This document shows positions 1 through 7,272 of a stretch of DNA of 23,489 nt, in pieces. The notes under the pieces were generated by a model that was given only the letters and a program-made list of their open reading frames with translations, was not told where the DNA came from and did not search any database. Both the position numbers and the translations under genes were made by a program. Positions within the stretch are counted from its first letter, which is position 1; each line of letters starts with the position of its first letter. Source of the DNA: Planctomycetota bacterium (GTDB taxonomy: Bacteria; Planctomycetota; GCA-002687715; DRQF01); the NCBI GenBank assembly GCA_015485455.1, contig WFTN01000005.1, positions 1 to 23,489 of the forward strand, written 5' to 3'.

Positions 1-2334
1 ATTTTAGCCCATGGTCAGACTTCTGCAGAAGTTGATCAGGGTTTCATGAATGGACAAGCTATCATCAAGTTTCAGGATTGGGTCCCACTTTCCCACCAAC
101 GACAGATTCTCAAAGAAAACGGCCTGGAAGTTCTCTACTTCTACCCTGTGATCAAAGGCTTCTTTGTCAGTTTCGACAAAGGCATCGCCGTGAACACCAT
201 GGTTGCCCGATTCCGCAGCATGAGAGATGTCAAATGGGCTCAAGCCAACAACCTTGGCCGACGCACTCAGACTTTCCCCAATGATCCGAACTTCGGTCAA
301 AGTTATGCCCTCCACAATACGGGGCAGAACATCGGCGGCAGTTCAGGGACCAACGACGCCGATATGGACGCTCCTGAAGCCTGGGACCTCATCACCGATG
401 CATCCAACGTGATTATCGCAGTTGTGGATTCTGGTTGTCGCATTGGTCATCAAGATCTCAACGCCAACATCTGGGTGAATGCGGGGGAGATCGCAGGCAA
501 CGGTCTCGACGATGATGGGAATGGCAAAATAGACGACATCAATGGTTGGGATTTCTTAGGCAACGACAACAACCCATCAGATCAGGACGGCCACGGCACA
601 AATGTCGCTGGGTGCATCGGCATGGTGGGCAACAATGGCGTGGGTAGCTCCGGGGTTTGCTGGCAGGCGCAAATGATGATTCTGAAAGATGGCGACACCG
701 TTCCCCAAGTCGCCTTGTCAGCGGCGGCTATGGAGTACGCTGCCATGAATGGAGCGATCTCTTGTAACTTCTCCACCGGCTACGGCGGCGGAAGTTATCC
801 CGTTCTGCAGGCTGCCATCAATGTAGCCCAAACTGCTGGCATGATCATCTGTGTTGCCGCAGGCAACTCATCCACAAATCTCAATACCACCAGCGATTTT
901 CCAGCCACCTACACCAATGACAACCTGGTTGTGGTGGCGGCAACAGACAATGACGACAATTTGACCAACTTCAGCAGCTTCGGCAACGTTCATGTGGATG
1001 TGGCGGCTGCCGGTCTCGATGTCTACACCACCTCACGTTTTAGCAACTCTTCATACGGTCTGGTTTCTGGCACCTCATTCTCTGCACCCCTAACCACTGG
1101 GGTGGTGGGTCTCATTCGTGCCTACAACCCTGGCGCTTCTTACCAGTCTGTACGCACCGCCCTCATCACCACCAGTGATCCCGTGGGCAGCTTGAGCGGC
1201 TTGGTTGCCGCCAATGGCCGCATCAACCTTTTCGCCGCCCTCAATCTCATCGGCCCTGGTGGTGGTACGGGTGCTCTGACTCCTGACCCAATGACCTTCT
1301 TGACACCACCTGCGGTACTCAACAGCACATCCATCACCATGACAGCGACCCCAGCCACACCGGCACCGGTGGAATATAAATTCACACTCACCGCAAGCAC
1401 GGGAACTGGGGGGAGCTCCAGTCCTTGGACGACCTCCGCAACTTATGTGCAAACCGGCTTGCAGCCAGCATCTTCCTACACCTATACCGTCAAAGCTCGA
1501 AACGCAAACACCTTGGTAGAGACCCAGCCATCCGCTCCCTCCACTGTTAACACCAATGCAGTGGAGCCTGGCATTGTTTCCTTCAGCGTCATTAAGAATA
1601 CATCTGCGACGATTTCCTCAGTCGACGGCAATGGCAATCCTTCCACCACGGACATTGCCATTCGCTTAGGGTTCACCTACATCGGGCCTGGTGGCACCAT
1701 CCAGTTCATTCCCTATTGGCAGCCCCTCAGTGCTTGGGATGGTTTCAAGATCAACGACTTAACCCCTCAGACCGCGTATTCAATTCGGGCCGTCTCCCGA
1801 AGTCAGTTAGGAGCGACTCCCTTGTTCGGTCCAGAGTTTGGATTCATGACTCCACTCCTGCCACCTTCCGCAGAAGGGGTGGTTGCAGACCAAGCTGGAC
1901 CCGCTGAACAAATCATGACAATCAACGGATCAAATGGAGGTCCCGACCGCGTCATTGCTCTGTCTGTGGGCGATTCCTACAGCTTACAAGTAGCAAACCC
2001 CTCCACTATGAGTATTCCAGCCAACTTCGCCATTGTGGCCTGGTTCGGCGTTCCTTCCGACGCTTGGGAGTTGACCATCCCAGCACCATACGGCAGGGGA
2101 ACATTGTGCTTCACACCCTGTGACGTCGATCCTGGTTTGCCTACCTTCAACTTGGTCAGTACCTTCGGGTCCACATGTGGGGAATACACCTCGACGTTTG
2201 GTCAGTTAGCGACCTGGACCACCCCTTCCCAGAGTTTCCCTTTCCCACTTCCGGAGCTAACGCTTCAGGTTTTTGTCGAAGAATCGCCCGGTTCGTTCGC
2301 CGTTGGAAATGCCCTCGTCTTCCGATATTTCTGA
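1..2334 (+). CDS. Secreted subtilisin-like serine protease (S8 family) with fibronectin III-like repeats, 5' partial
   Basis: The reading frame is open to the first base of the window, so the true start lies upstream. The first codons (ILAHGQTSAEVDQGF) resemble the end of a signal peptide with an AHG|Q cut site. Numbered from the internal ATG at 46, all catalytic elements of a subtilase are present: Asp128 (VVDSG), His183 (GHGTNVAG), the oxyanion Asn274 (AAGN) and Ser344 (SGTSFSAP). Residues 1-75 look like a propeptide that would be removed on maturation. The acidic stretch at 153-164 (GLDDDGNGKIDD) is a plausible calcium site. After the protease come two fibronectin III-like beta domains (about 409-508 and 509-605) and an unrecognised beta-rich end (606-762). 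No membrane anchor or sorting signal is visible at the C terminus. The likely role is an extracellular or periplasmic protease; the substrate is unknown. An intrinsic terminator follows directly. Confidence 0.93.
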   Translation: MLAHGQTSAEVDQGFMNGQAIIKFQDWVPLSHQRQILKENGLEVLYFYPVIKGFFVSFDKGIAVNTMVARFRSMRDVKWAQANNLGRRTQTFPNDPNFGQSYALHNTGQNIGGSSGTNDADMDAPEAWDLITDASNVIIAVVDSGCRIGHQDLNANIWVNAGEIAGNGLDDDGNGKIDDINGWDFLGNDNNPSDQDGHGTNVAGCIGMVGNNGVGSSGVCWQAQMMILKDGDTVPQVALSAAAMEYAAMNGAISCNFSTGYGGGSYPVLQAAINVAQTAGMIICVAAGNSSTNLNTTSDFPATYTNDNLVVVAATDNDDNLTNFSSFGNVHVDVAAAGLDVYTTSRFSNSSYGLVSGTSFSAPLTTGVVGLIRAYNPGASYQSVRTALITTSDPVGSLSGLVAANGRINLFAALNLIGPGGGTGALTPDPMTFLTPPAVLNSTSITMTATPATPAPVEYKFTLTASTGTGGSSSPWTTSATYVQTGLQPASSYTYTVKARNANTLVETQPSAPSTVNTNAVEPGIVSFSVIKNTSATISSVDGNGNPSTTDIAIRLGFTYIGPGGTIQFIPYWQPLSAWDGFKINDLTPQTAYSIRAVSRSQLGATPLFGPEFGFMTPLLPPSAEGVVADQAGPAEQIMTINGSNGGPDRVIALSVGDSYSLQVANPSTMSIPANFAIVAWFGVPSDAWELTIPAPYGRGTLCFTPCDVDPGLPTFNLVSTFGSTCGEYTSTFGQLATWTTPSQSFPFPLPELTLQVFVEESPGSFAVGNALVFRYF

Positions 2335-2354
2335 TTCTCAGCCCTGTGCAAGAA

Positions 2355-2390
2355 CCCCGTTGCAGCGCCGTTGCAACGGGGTTTTTTCTT
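2355..2390 (+). terminator. Rho-independent terminator of the protease gene
   Basis: A perfect 10-bp stem (CCCCGTTGCA at 2355-2364 pairing with TGCAACGGGG at 2372-2381) with a 7-base loop is followed by six T residues. It begins 20 bases after the protease stop codon and separates it from the kinase gene. Confidence 0.92.
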
Positions 2391-2393
2391 ACC

Positions 2394-2422
2394 TTGACGG
2401 TTAGCTCTGAGAGTGCTGCAAT
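2394..2422 (+). promoter_or_regulatory. Candidate promoter of the kinase gene
   Basis: TTGACG (2394-2399, 5 of 6 to the -35 consensus) and TGCAAT (2417-2422, 4 of 6 to the -10) are separated by exactly 17 bases, just after the terminator. Transcription would start close to the ATG at 2429, which has no ribosome binding site before it. This would make the message leaderless. Inference from consensus matching only. Confidence 0.35.
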
Positions 2423-2428
2423 GCAGCC

Positions 2429-4954
2429 ATGGAATCTGGAGATCAGAAGAAAAGCCGGCTGACAATTGATGAGCAAACCGGTTCATTCTTCATGGATGGT
2501 TTGACCTATGCCCCCGGGGCTGGCAAGAACGCCGAGATTGCCCTACCCGAACCAACGGATGAATTTTGTTTCATCCGTGTTTTGGGAGCCGGCGGTATGG
2601 GGGTTGTCTTCGAAGCCGAAGAAACCCGCACAGGTCGCCGCGTTGCCCTCAAGGTCATCGCACCTCGACTGAGCCCATCCCAAGATGTTCTCGATCGTTT
2701 TCAACAAGAAGCTCGTGCCAGTGCTTCCCTCTCACATGATCATTGTGTCTTTGTCTATGGGGCCTATCAGGTCCACAATAACCCAGCGATCGCCATGGAG
2801 CTGATGAGTGGCGAGACTTTGGATGATCGAATCAAGAGCAAGAAGAAAATCTCCATTCTGCAAGCAGTCAAATGGACGCACCAAATGCTCGAAGGGCTGT
2901 CTTCGGCCCACGAGTCCAACTTGATCCACCGGGACATCAAACCCTCCAACATTTTCATGGCCGCCAACAACACGGTGAAAGTTGGCGACTTTGGCTTGAC
3001 CCAATCAAACACGGAAGACTTATCCCAGTCTCAAAGTGGTGTTTTCATGGGATCTCCTCTTTTTGCCAGTCCAGAACAAGTACGTGGCTACCAACTGGAC
3101 CATAGATCAGACCTTTATTCCGTTGGTGCCACCCTCTATGCCCTCCTATCTGGCTCTGCGCCTCATACATCGACCACGATCGGCGACCTTTTTGCCAAGA
3201 TCGCAACAGAAGATGCACCTTCATTGCGAACGGTTCGCCGGAGGGTCCCCAAAGACCTAGAAGCCATCGTCTTCAAAGCCTTGGCAAAAAAACCAGAAGA
3301 CCGCTTTGACGACTGTGCGGCCTTTCAGCAGGCTCTTGCGCCATTCTTGAGAGCCAGAGGCGGGACACCTCAATTGTCTTCACGAATCGCAGCTTACTGC
3401 ATCGACACCTTGGTTTTCTTGATCCCCATCGCCGCCCTCGCAATAGCGCAAGACCTCCTTGCGCACAGTGGGAGTGAATTTTCCATCTCCTTGTCCATGG
3501 AAACCACCCGCACCTCGGCTCGGTTCATATTCGCCCTTCACTTCGTCGTCATCGAAGGACGATACGGCGCCAGCTTGGGCAAGCGCATCTTGGGTCTCAG
3601 GGTTGTCACGATGTCTGGCGATCGCCCGGGAATACGGCGAGCATTCCTGCGGTATCTCATATTCGATCTTGACTTCCTCATGTCTTTTCTTGGCCTGAAG
3701 AGCAGCTTCTGGGGTTGGATCTGGTTTGCTGCCCTCTTCAGTACAGCGAGCAGGCGAAGCGGACGACGAGGCCTCCATGAACGGGTAAGCGGAACCCGCG
3801 TCATCGAGGTTAACGAAACTTTCTTCAAGAGGAGCCGGGCCAGGGACGTCCTGGATCCGAAAAGAAACACCAGTGAGCTCCCTCAGGGCTCTTGCGGTCC
3901 CTATCAACTCTTAGATCAGCTCCATGAGACGAACCAAGGCGATTTGTGGTTAGGCCGGGATGAGAAGCTCGGAAGAGATGTCTGGATTCTGAGTAATTCT
4001 CAGGAATTCTTCGTCGGTGACGACACCAACAGCAATCTCCATTTCCTCGACCGGATCGAAGACTCAAATGGTGTCCACCGAGTCTTCGAAGCACCAGGGG
4101 GAGCGCCACTTCTGGAGTATGTAACAGCCAATCGAACCTTGCCATGGCCAATTGCCAGGCAAGTCATCTTAGATCTCATCGGCATCCTCAGTGACTCCAA
4201 CAAACACCCAATCATGGAGCAGGTGTGGATCGACCGCAAAGGAAAACTACGATTGCTGCCTTTTTGCTTGTCACAAGAGGAATACCACAGCACAGAATCG
4301 TTCGCCCCGGATGTTTGCCGCGCTATATTTGGCCTCAACGATGACAAGGGGCGACTGCCGGAAGACATCCCTCAAGAAGCCAGGTCCTCAATTCATACCC
4401 TCATCAGCAACGACTTTCATCACTCTAACCTCAAGGAGATGCGCAAGGACATTGATGCGACTGACTCAAACCCACGTTTCGTCCCCCGAGCCACCCGCAT
4501 GATGCAATTAGCATTCTCATCTCTTGTCCCCATCGCTTCCGCTATTGCTTGGTTGGTCTTTGAATTCGACCAGGCTTTAGGCAGCGAGATAAGCAACCCG
4601 GAAGACCTGACCGGATTTCAGTATGGGGCCCTGTGTATTCTTCTACCGGGAATTATCTCAGCCTACGCTTTTCGCGGTAGCTTAGGGTTCACGGTATTTT
4701 CTATTCGTATTGTCGACAGTCAGGCTCACCGCATTTCCCGGTTCCGATGTGCCTATCGCGCTGCTCTCACCTGGCTGCCTCTCGTGCTCATACCATTAAG
4801 CAACCATGTGACCATCATGTTCCTCGAAGAAAGATGGGTGAGCTACAGCAACGTGCTGCTCTTTGTTCTCTTCGTACTCATTGGTTGCTCCAGTATCTGG
4901 ACTCCTTCGCGGTCAAGAATCGACGCGATCTTAGGAACCAACCTGGTGCGTTAG
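2429..4954 (+). CDS. Serine/threonine protein kinase with duplicated kinase-RDD architecture (second kinase domain degenerate)
   Basis: Residues 47-308 form a Hanks-type kinase with every key motif: glycine loop GAGGMG (53-58), Lys75, HRD 167-169 with KPSN, DFG 187-189 and SPE 214-216. Residues 316-460 form an RDD membrane domain (Arg319, Asp326, GASLGKRILGLRVV at 380-393, LHERVSGT at 449-456). The protein then repeats itself. Residues 490-680 resemble a kinase (YQLLDQL, then DLWLGRDEKLGRDVWI at 505-520) but lack the glycine loop, the lysine (Leu521), the HRD, and the DFG (Leu610-Pro611-Phe612-Cys613). Residues 690-841 are a worn RDD copy (GSLGFTVFSIRIV at 750-762). The kinase parts should face the cytoplasm and the hydrophobic segments anchor the protein. 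The active kinase probably signals to unknown targets, with the pseudokinase as scaffold or allosteric partner. The start at 2429 is the first ATG in frame after the terminator; 2492 is an alternative. Neither has a Shine-Dalgarno sequence. Confidence 0.93.
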   Translation: MESGDQKKSRLTIDEQTGSFFMDGLTYAPGAGKNAEIALPEPTDEFCFIRVLGAGGMGVVFEAEETRTGRRVALKVIAPRLSPSQDVLDRFQQEARASASLSHDHCVFVYGAYQVHNNPAIAMELMSGETLDDRIKSKKKISILQAVKWTHQMLEGLSSAHESNLIHRDIKPSNIFMAANNTVKVGDFGLTQSNTEDLSQSQSGVFMGSPLFASPEQVRGYQLDHRSDLYSVGATLYALLSGSAPHTSTTIGDLFAKIATEDAPSLRTVRRRVPKDLEAIVFKALAKKPEDRFDDCAAFQQALAPFLRARGGTPQLSSRIAAYCIDTLVFLIPIAALAIAQDLLAHSGSEFSISLSMETTRTSARFIFALHFVVIEGRYGASLGKRILGLRVVTMSGDRPGIRRAFLRYLIFDLDFLMSFLGLKSSFWGWIWFAALFSTASRRSGRRGLHERVSGTRVIEVNETFFKRSRARDVLDPKRNTSELPQGSCGPYQLLDQLHETNQGDLWLGRDEKLGRDVWILSNSQEFFVGDDTNSNLHFLDRIEDSNGVHRVFEAPGGAPLLEYVTANRTLPWPIARQVILDLIGILSDSNKHPIMEQVWIDRKGKLRLLPFCLSQEEYHSTESFAPDVCRAIFGLNDDKGRLPEDIPQEARSSIHTLISNDFHHSNLKEMRKDIDATDSNPRFVPRATRMMQLAFSSLVPIASAIAWLVFEFDQALGSEISNPEDLTGFQYGALCILLPGIISAYAFRGSLGFTVFSIRIVDSQAHRISRFRCAYRAALTWLPLVLIPLSNHVTIMFLEERWVSYSNVLLFVLFVLIGCSSIWTPSRSRIDAILGTNLVR

Positions 4955-5090
4955 CTTTCTATCCCAGAATGTTCCCATTCAAGAAAGGAAGTATCAACAA
5001 TGGCATTCGCACATGAACAATCAGTGAGATATTCTCTTCGTTGAAATGACGACGACATCGTGGGTAACCCCTGAGCAGCGATCTCTCCTC

Positions 5091-5119
5091 TTGTCTGACT
5101 GCAAGATTTAGACGAGAAT
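5091..5119 (+). promoter_or_regulatory. Candidate promoter of the octahaem cytochrome operon
   Basis: The 213-base gap 4955-5167 holds no gene. TTGTCT (5091-5096) and GAGAAT (5114-5119) sit 17 bases apart, about 50 bases before the cytochrome start. The -35 and -10 each match 4 of 6 consensus positions. No clear terminator for the kinase gene and no FNR-type palindrome was seen in the gap. A purine-rich AGAGAGAGAAC stretch before the ATG can serve as ribosome binding site. Confidence 0.28.
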
Positions 5120-5167
5120 GCCCGCTAATTCCAAGCATCTCGCCCTTGTCGGCAAGAGAGAGAACAA

Positions 5168-6403
5168 ATGAACAACTTCAAAGCCGTTTTCGTCGCCGTC
5201 TTCCTGGGCGCCGCTATCATCGTCGCAGCCGTCATCGTGAACTCCAAACGACCGACTCCACGAGCCGGTTACGAAAACGCCAGCTTCACCAAGGCAACGG
5301 GAAAATGTGCCGCCTGTCACCGCCGGGAAACGGCAGCGGTGGTCGCCCAATACGAATCGAGTAAGCATGCCGCCGTCGGAGTCACATGCTTAGAATGCCA
5401 CAGCGCCGCTGAAGGCCAACAGCCAGTCGACCACAAGGGCTTCGCGATCACCACCAATCCAACTTCCAAGAACTGCGCCCAATGCCATAGCACGGAGTAC
5501 GAGCAATTCGCCCGAAGCCGCCACGCAGCTTCCACCTGGGCCGCAGTCAGAGGCACCGCTGACTTCACCGCAGAGCAAATCGCCCACGGTGAAGAATATC
5601 ACAAGGGAATGGTGGACCGCCCGGCTAACGCTTTGGCCATGTTGGAAGGAAAAGGGGCCATCGAAGCTGGTTGCGCTCGATGCCACGCCATTGGTCAACC
5701 AAATCCAGATGGATCCATAGGCACATGTACGGAATGTCATTCCCGCCACGCGGCCAGTGTCGAATTGGCTCGGCAACCAGCAACATGCGGCCAATGTCAT
5801 ATGGGTCCCGACCATTCCCAGCTCGAAATCTACAACGAATCGAAGCACGGTGCTCTTTTTGCCATGCAGCGTCACACGTTCAATATGACCGCCAAGTCAA
5901 AAGAGCTCACTTCATCCGATATGCCCGTACCCACTTGCGCCACCTGTCATATGAGCGGTATGGACGGCCTGAAAGTCACCCATGACACGACAGAACGTCT
6001 CTCCTGGACCCTCTACGCCCCCGTTTCACAAAAGCGCCCCAACTTTCAACGTGGCCAAGATGAAATGAAAGAAACTTGCCTGAAATGTCACGCCCAAGGG
6101 GGAATCGAAAAGATCTACGCCGAAGCAGAAACAGTAGTCAAAGCCACCAATAAGAAGGTCATTGCCATGAAAAAACTAATGCAAGACCTCCGTGCCGAAG
6201 GATTATTAACACCAGAACCCTTTGATCAGCCAATCGACTTCCTCGAATTCGACTTTTGGCATTATTATGGACGAACAGCGAAACATGGCGCCTTCATGGG
6301 TGGCGCAGATTTCGTCCAATGGCATGGTAACTACGAGCTGCTCAAGATCATGGCTGAGATGGAAGAAATCGCTCACCAACTGCGGAAGAACAAGGGTAAA
6401 TAG
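5168..6403 (+). CDS. Octahaem cytochrome c, hydroxylamine oxidoreductase (HAO) family
   Basis: The protein has eight CXXCH haem sites, at residues 47, 74, 103, 169, 187, 207, 257 and 304. The spacing and the signature around haems 4-6 (CARCHAIG, DGSIGTCTECHSRH, CGQCHMGPDH, then YNESKHG at 222-228) are those of HAO and hydrazine dehydrogenase relatives. A single hydrophobic segment at about 6-24 exports the protein and may stay as an anchor. At 411 residues it is shorter than classical HAO: it lacks the C-terminal tail and ends 29 residues after the conserved-looking block that begins at Trp364 (WHYYGR). In known oxidative HAO a tyrosine cross-links to the catalytic P460 haem. My alignment places it at Phe382 here (ADFVQWHG), which would fit the reductive branch of the family that acts on nitrite, hydroxylamine or NO. 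The substrate is therefore inferred, not shown. The gene forms an operon with the membrane protein 8 bases downstream. Confidence 0.93.
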   Translation: MNNFKAVFVAVFLGAAIIVAAVIVNSKRPTPRAGYENASFTKATGKCAACHRRETAAVVAQYESSKHAAVGVTCLECHSAAEGQQPVDHKGFAITTNPTSKNCAQCHSTEYEQFARSRHAASTWAAVRGTADFTAEQIAHGEEYHKGMVDRPANALAMLEGKGAIEAGCARCHAIGQPNPDGSIGTCTECHSRHAASVELARQPATCGQCHMGPDHSQLEIYNESKHGALFAMQRHTFNMTAKSKELTSSDMPVPTCATCHMSGMDGLKVTHDTTERLSWTLYAPVSQKRPNFQRGQDEMKETCLKCHAQGGIEKIYAEAETVVKATNKKVIAMKKLMQDLRAEGLLTPEPFDQPIDFLEFDFWHYYGRTAKHGAFMGGADFVQWHGNYELLKIMAEMEEIAHQLRKNKGK

Positions 6404-6411
6404 GCTGCCCC

Positions 6412-7245
6412 ATGACCCACCCAAAAACAGCTGGGGCTCAAGACGTTCCCGCATTCCGCCAGCGGATGCTCGAGTGCTTTGCCATCGGAAACCTCGCTTT
6501 CCTGGCCGTCGACATTTACTTGGCTCATGCCTATAACGATTTCGCTCTCAAGTCCGAGTGGATTCCGTTTGTGTTCTCAATCCTTGGTTCTATCGCTCTC
6601 TTGCCTCAACTCTTGAGATCATTCCGAGGTGGGTCGTTTTCGAGGAGAATGGGGATCGCCGTTGGATCCCTTTCGATCTTGGTGGGATTCGTCGGTTTCC
6701 TTTTTCATTTGGAGAGCCAATTCTTGATCCTCGGCAACGTCATGAGTTTGGTGTATTCCGCTCCTTTGGCCGCCCCGCTGGCCTATTGCGGTATTGGCAT
6801 GTTGCTTCTTCTCAATCGCCTTGAAGTCGAAAATCAGGACTGGGGAGCTTGGGTCGTTTTCCTAGCTGCGGGAGGGTTCTTTGGCAATTTTGCTTTGACG
6901 TTGCTGGATCATGCCCAGAATGGATTCGCTCATGAAAGTGAATGGCTCGCAGTTGGGTCCTCTGCTTTCGCCTGGTCTTTCCTCATTGTCGCCTCAACGC
7001 CATGGGCCAACGCCACACTGCTGAAGGCCACCGCATGGATTATGGCTCTACAAATTATTGTGGGGACATTAGGGGCATTTCTGCACTTCCGAGCCAACGC
7101 AAACGGAGTGTCCGAGTCGATCTGGGACAATTTCGTCTACGGAGCGCCATTCTTCGCCCCTCTGCTCATGTGCGACATGGCAATTCTTGGACTCCTCGGC
7201 CTATACGACCGAGGAGCCAACAAGAACCTGACACCCACGTCTTAA
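6412..7245 (+). CDS. Eight-helix membrane protein with internal duplication, partner of the octahaem cytochrome
   Basis: I do not recognise this family. The 277-residue protein is very hydrophobic, with about eight predicted membrane helices and a soluble start (1-18). It consists of two homologous halves, about 20-138 and 152-266. Matched positions are His39/His167, Glu49-Trp50/Glu177-Trp178, His99/His225, Tyr115/Tyr243, the AP pairs at 117 and 121/245 and 249, and Cys126/Cys254. Histidines repeated in both halves of a helical bundle suggest b-haem or metal ligands. The gene starts 8 bases after the cytochrome stop, so the two are almost surely co-transcribed. A sensible but unproven role is a membrane quinol or haem module that passes electrons to or from the HAO-like cytochrome on the outer face of the membrane. 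It is not the NrfH or cytochrome cM552 type of quinol oxidase, since it has no CXXCH. Confidence 0.88.
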   Translation: MTHPKTAGAQDVPAFRQRMLECFAIGNLAFLAVDIYLAHAYNDFALKSEWIPFVFSILGSIALLPQLLRSFRGGSFSRRMGIAVGSLSILVGFVGFLFHLESQFLILGNVMSLVYSAPLAAPLAYCGIGMLLLLNRLEVENQDWGAWVVFLAAGGFFGNFALTLLDHAQNGFAHESEWLAVGSSAFAWSFLIVASTPWANATLLKATAWIMALQIIVGTLGAFLHFRANANGVSESIWDNFVYGAPFFAPLLMCDMAILGLLGLYDRGANKNLTPTS

Positions 7246-7272
7246 TCCCCTCCCTCATTCAGGGACAGCGGT

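Noticed and set aside
3380..3907. 175-codon minus-strand frame inside the kinase gene
   Set aside because: Fully antisense to the RDD-coding region, with no ribosome binding site and no recognisable domain.
5390..5875. 161-codon minus-strand frame inside the octahaem cytochrome
   Set aside because: Fully antisense to a gene with eight intact haem motifs.
7246..7272. TCCCT-CATTC-AGGGA mini-hairpin between convergent genes
   Set aside because: Only a 5-bp stem and no T-run in either direction, too weak to call a bidirectional terminator.
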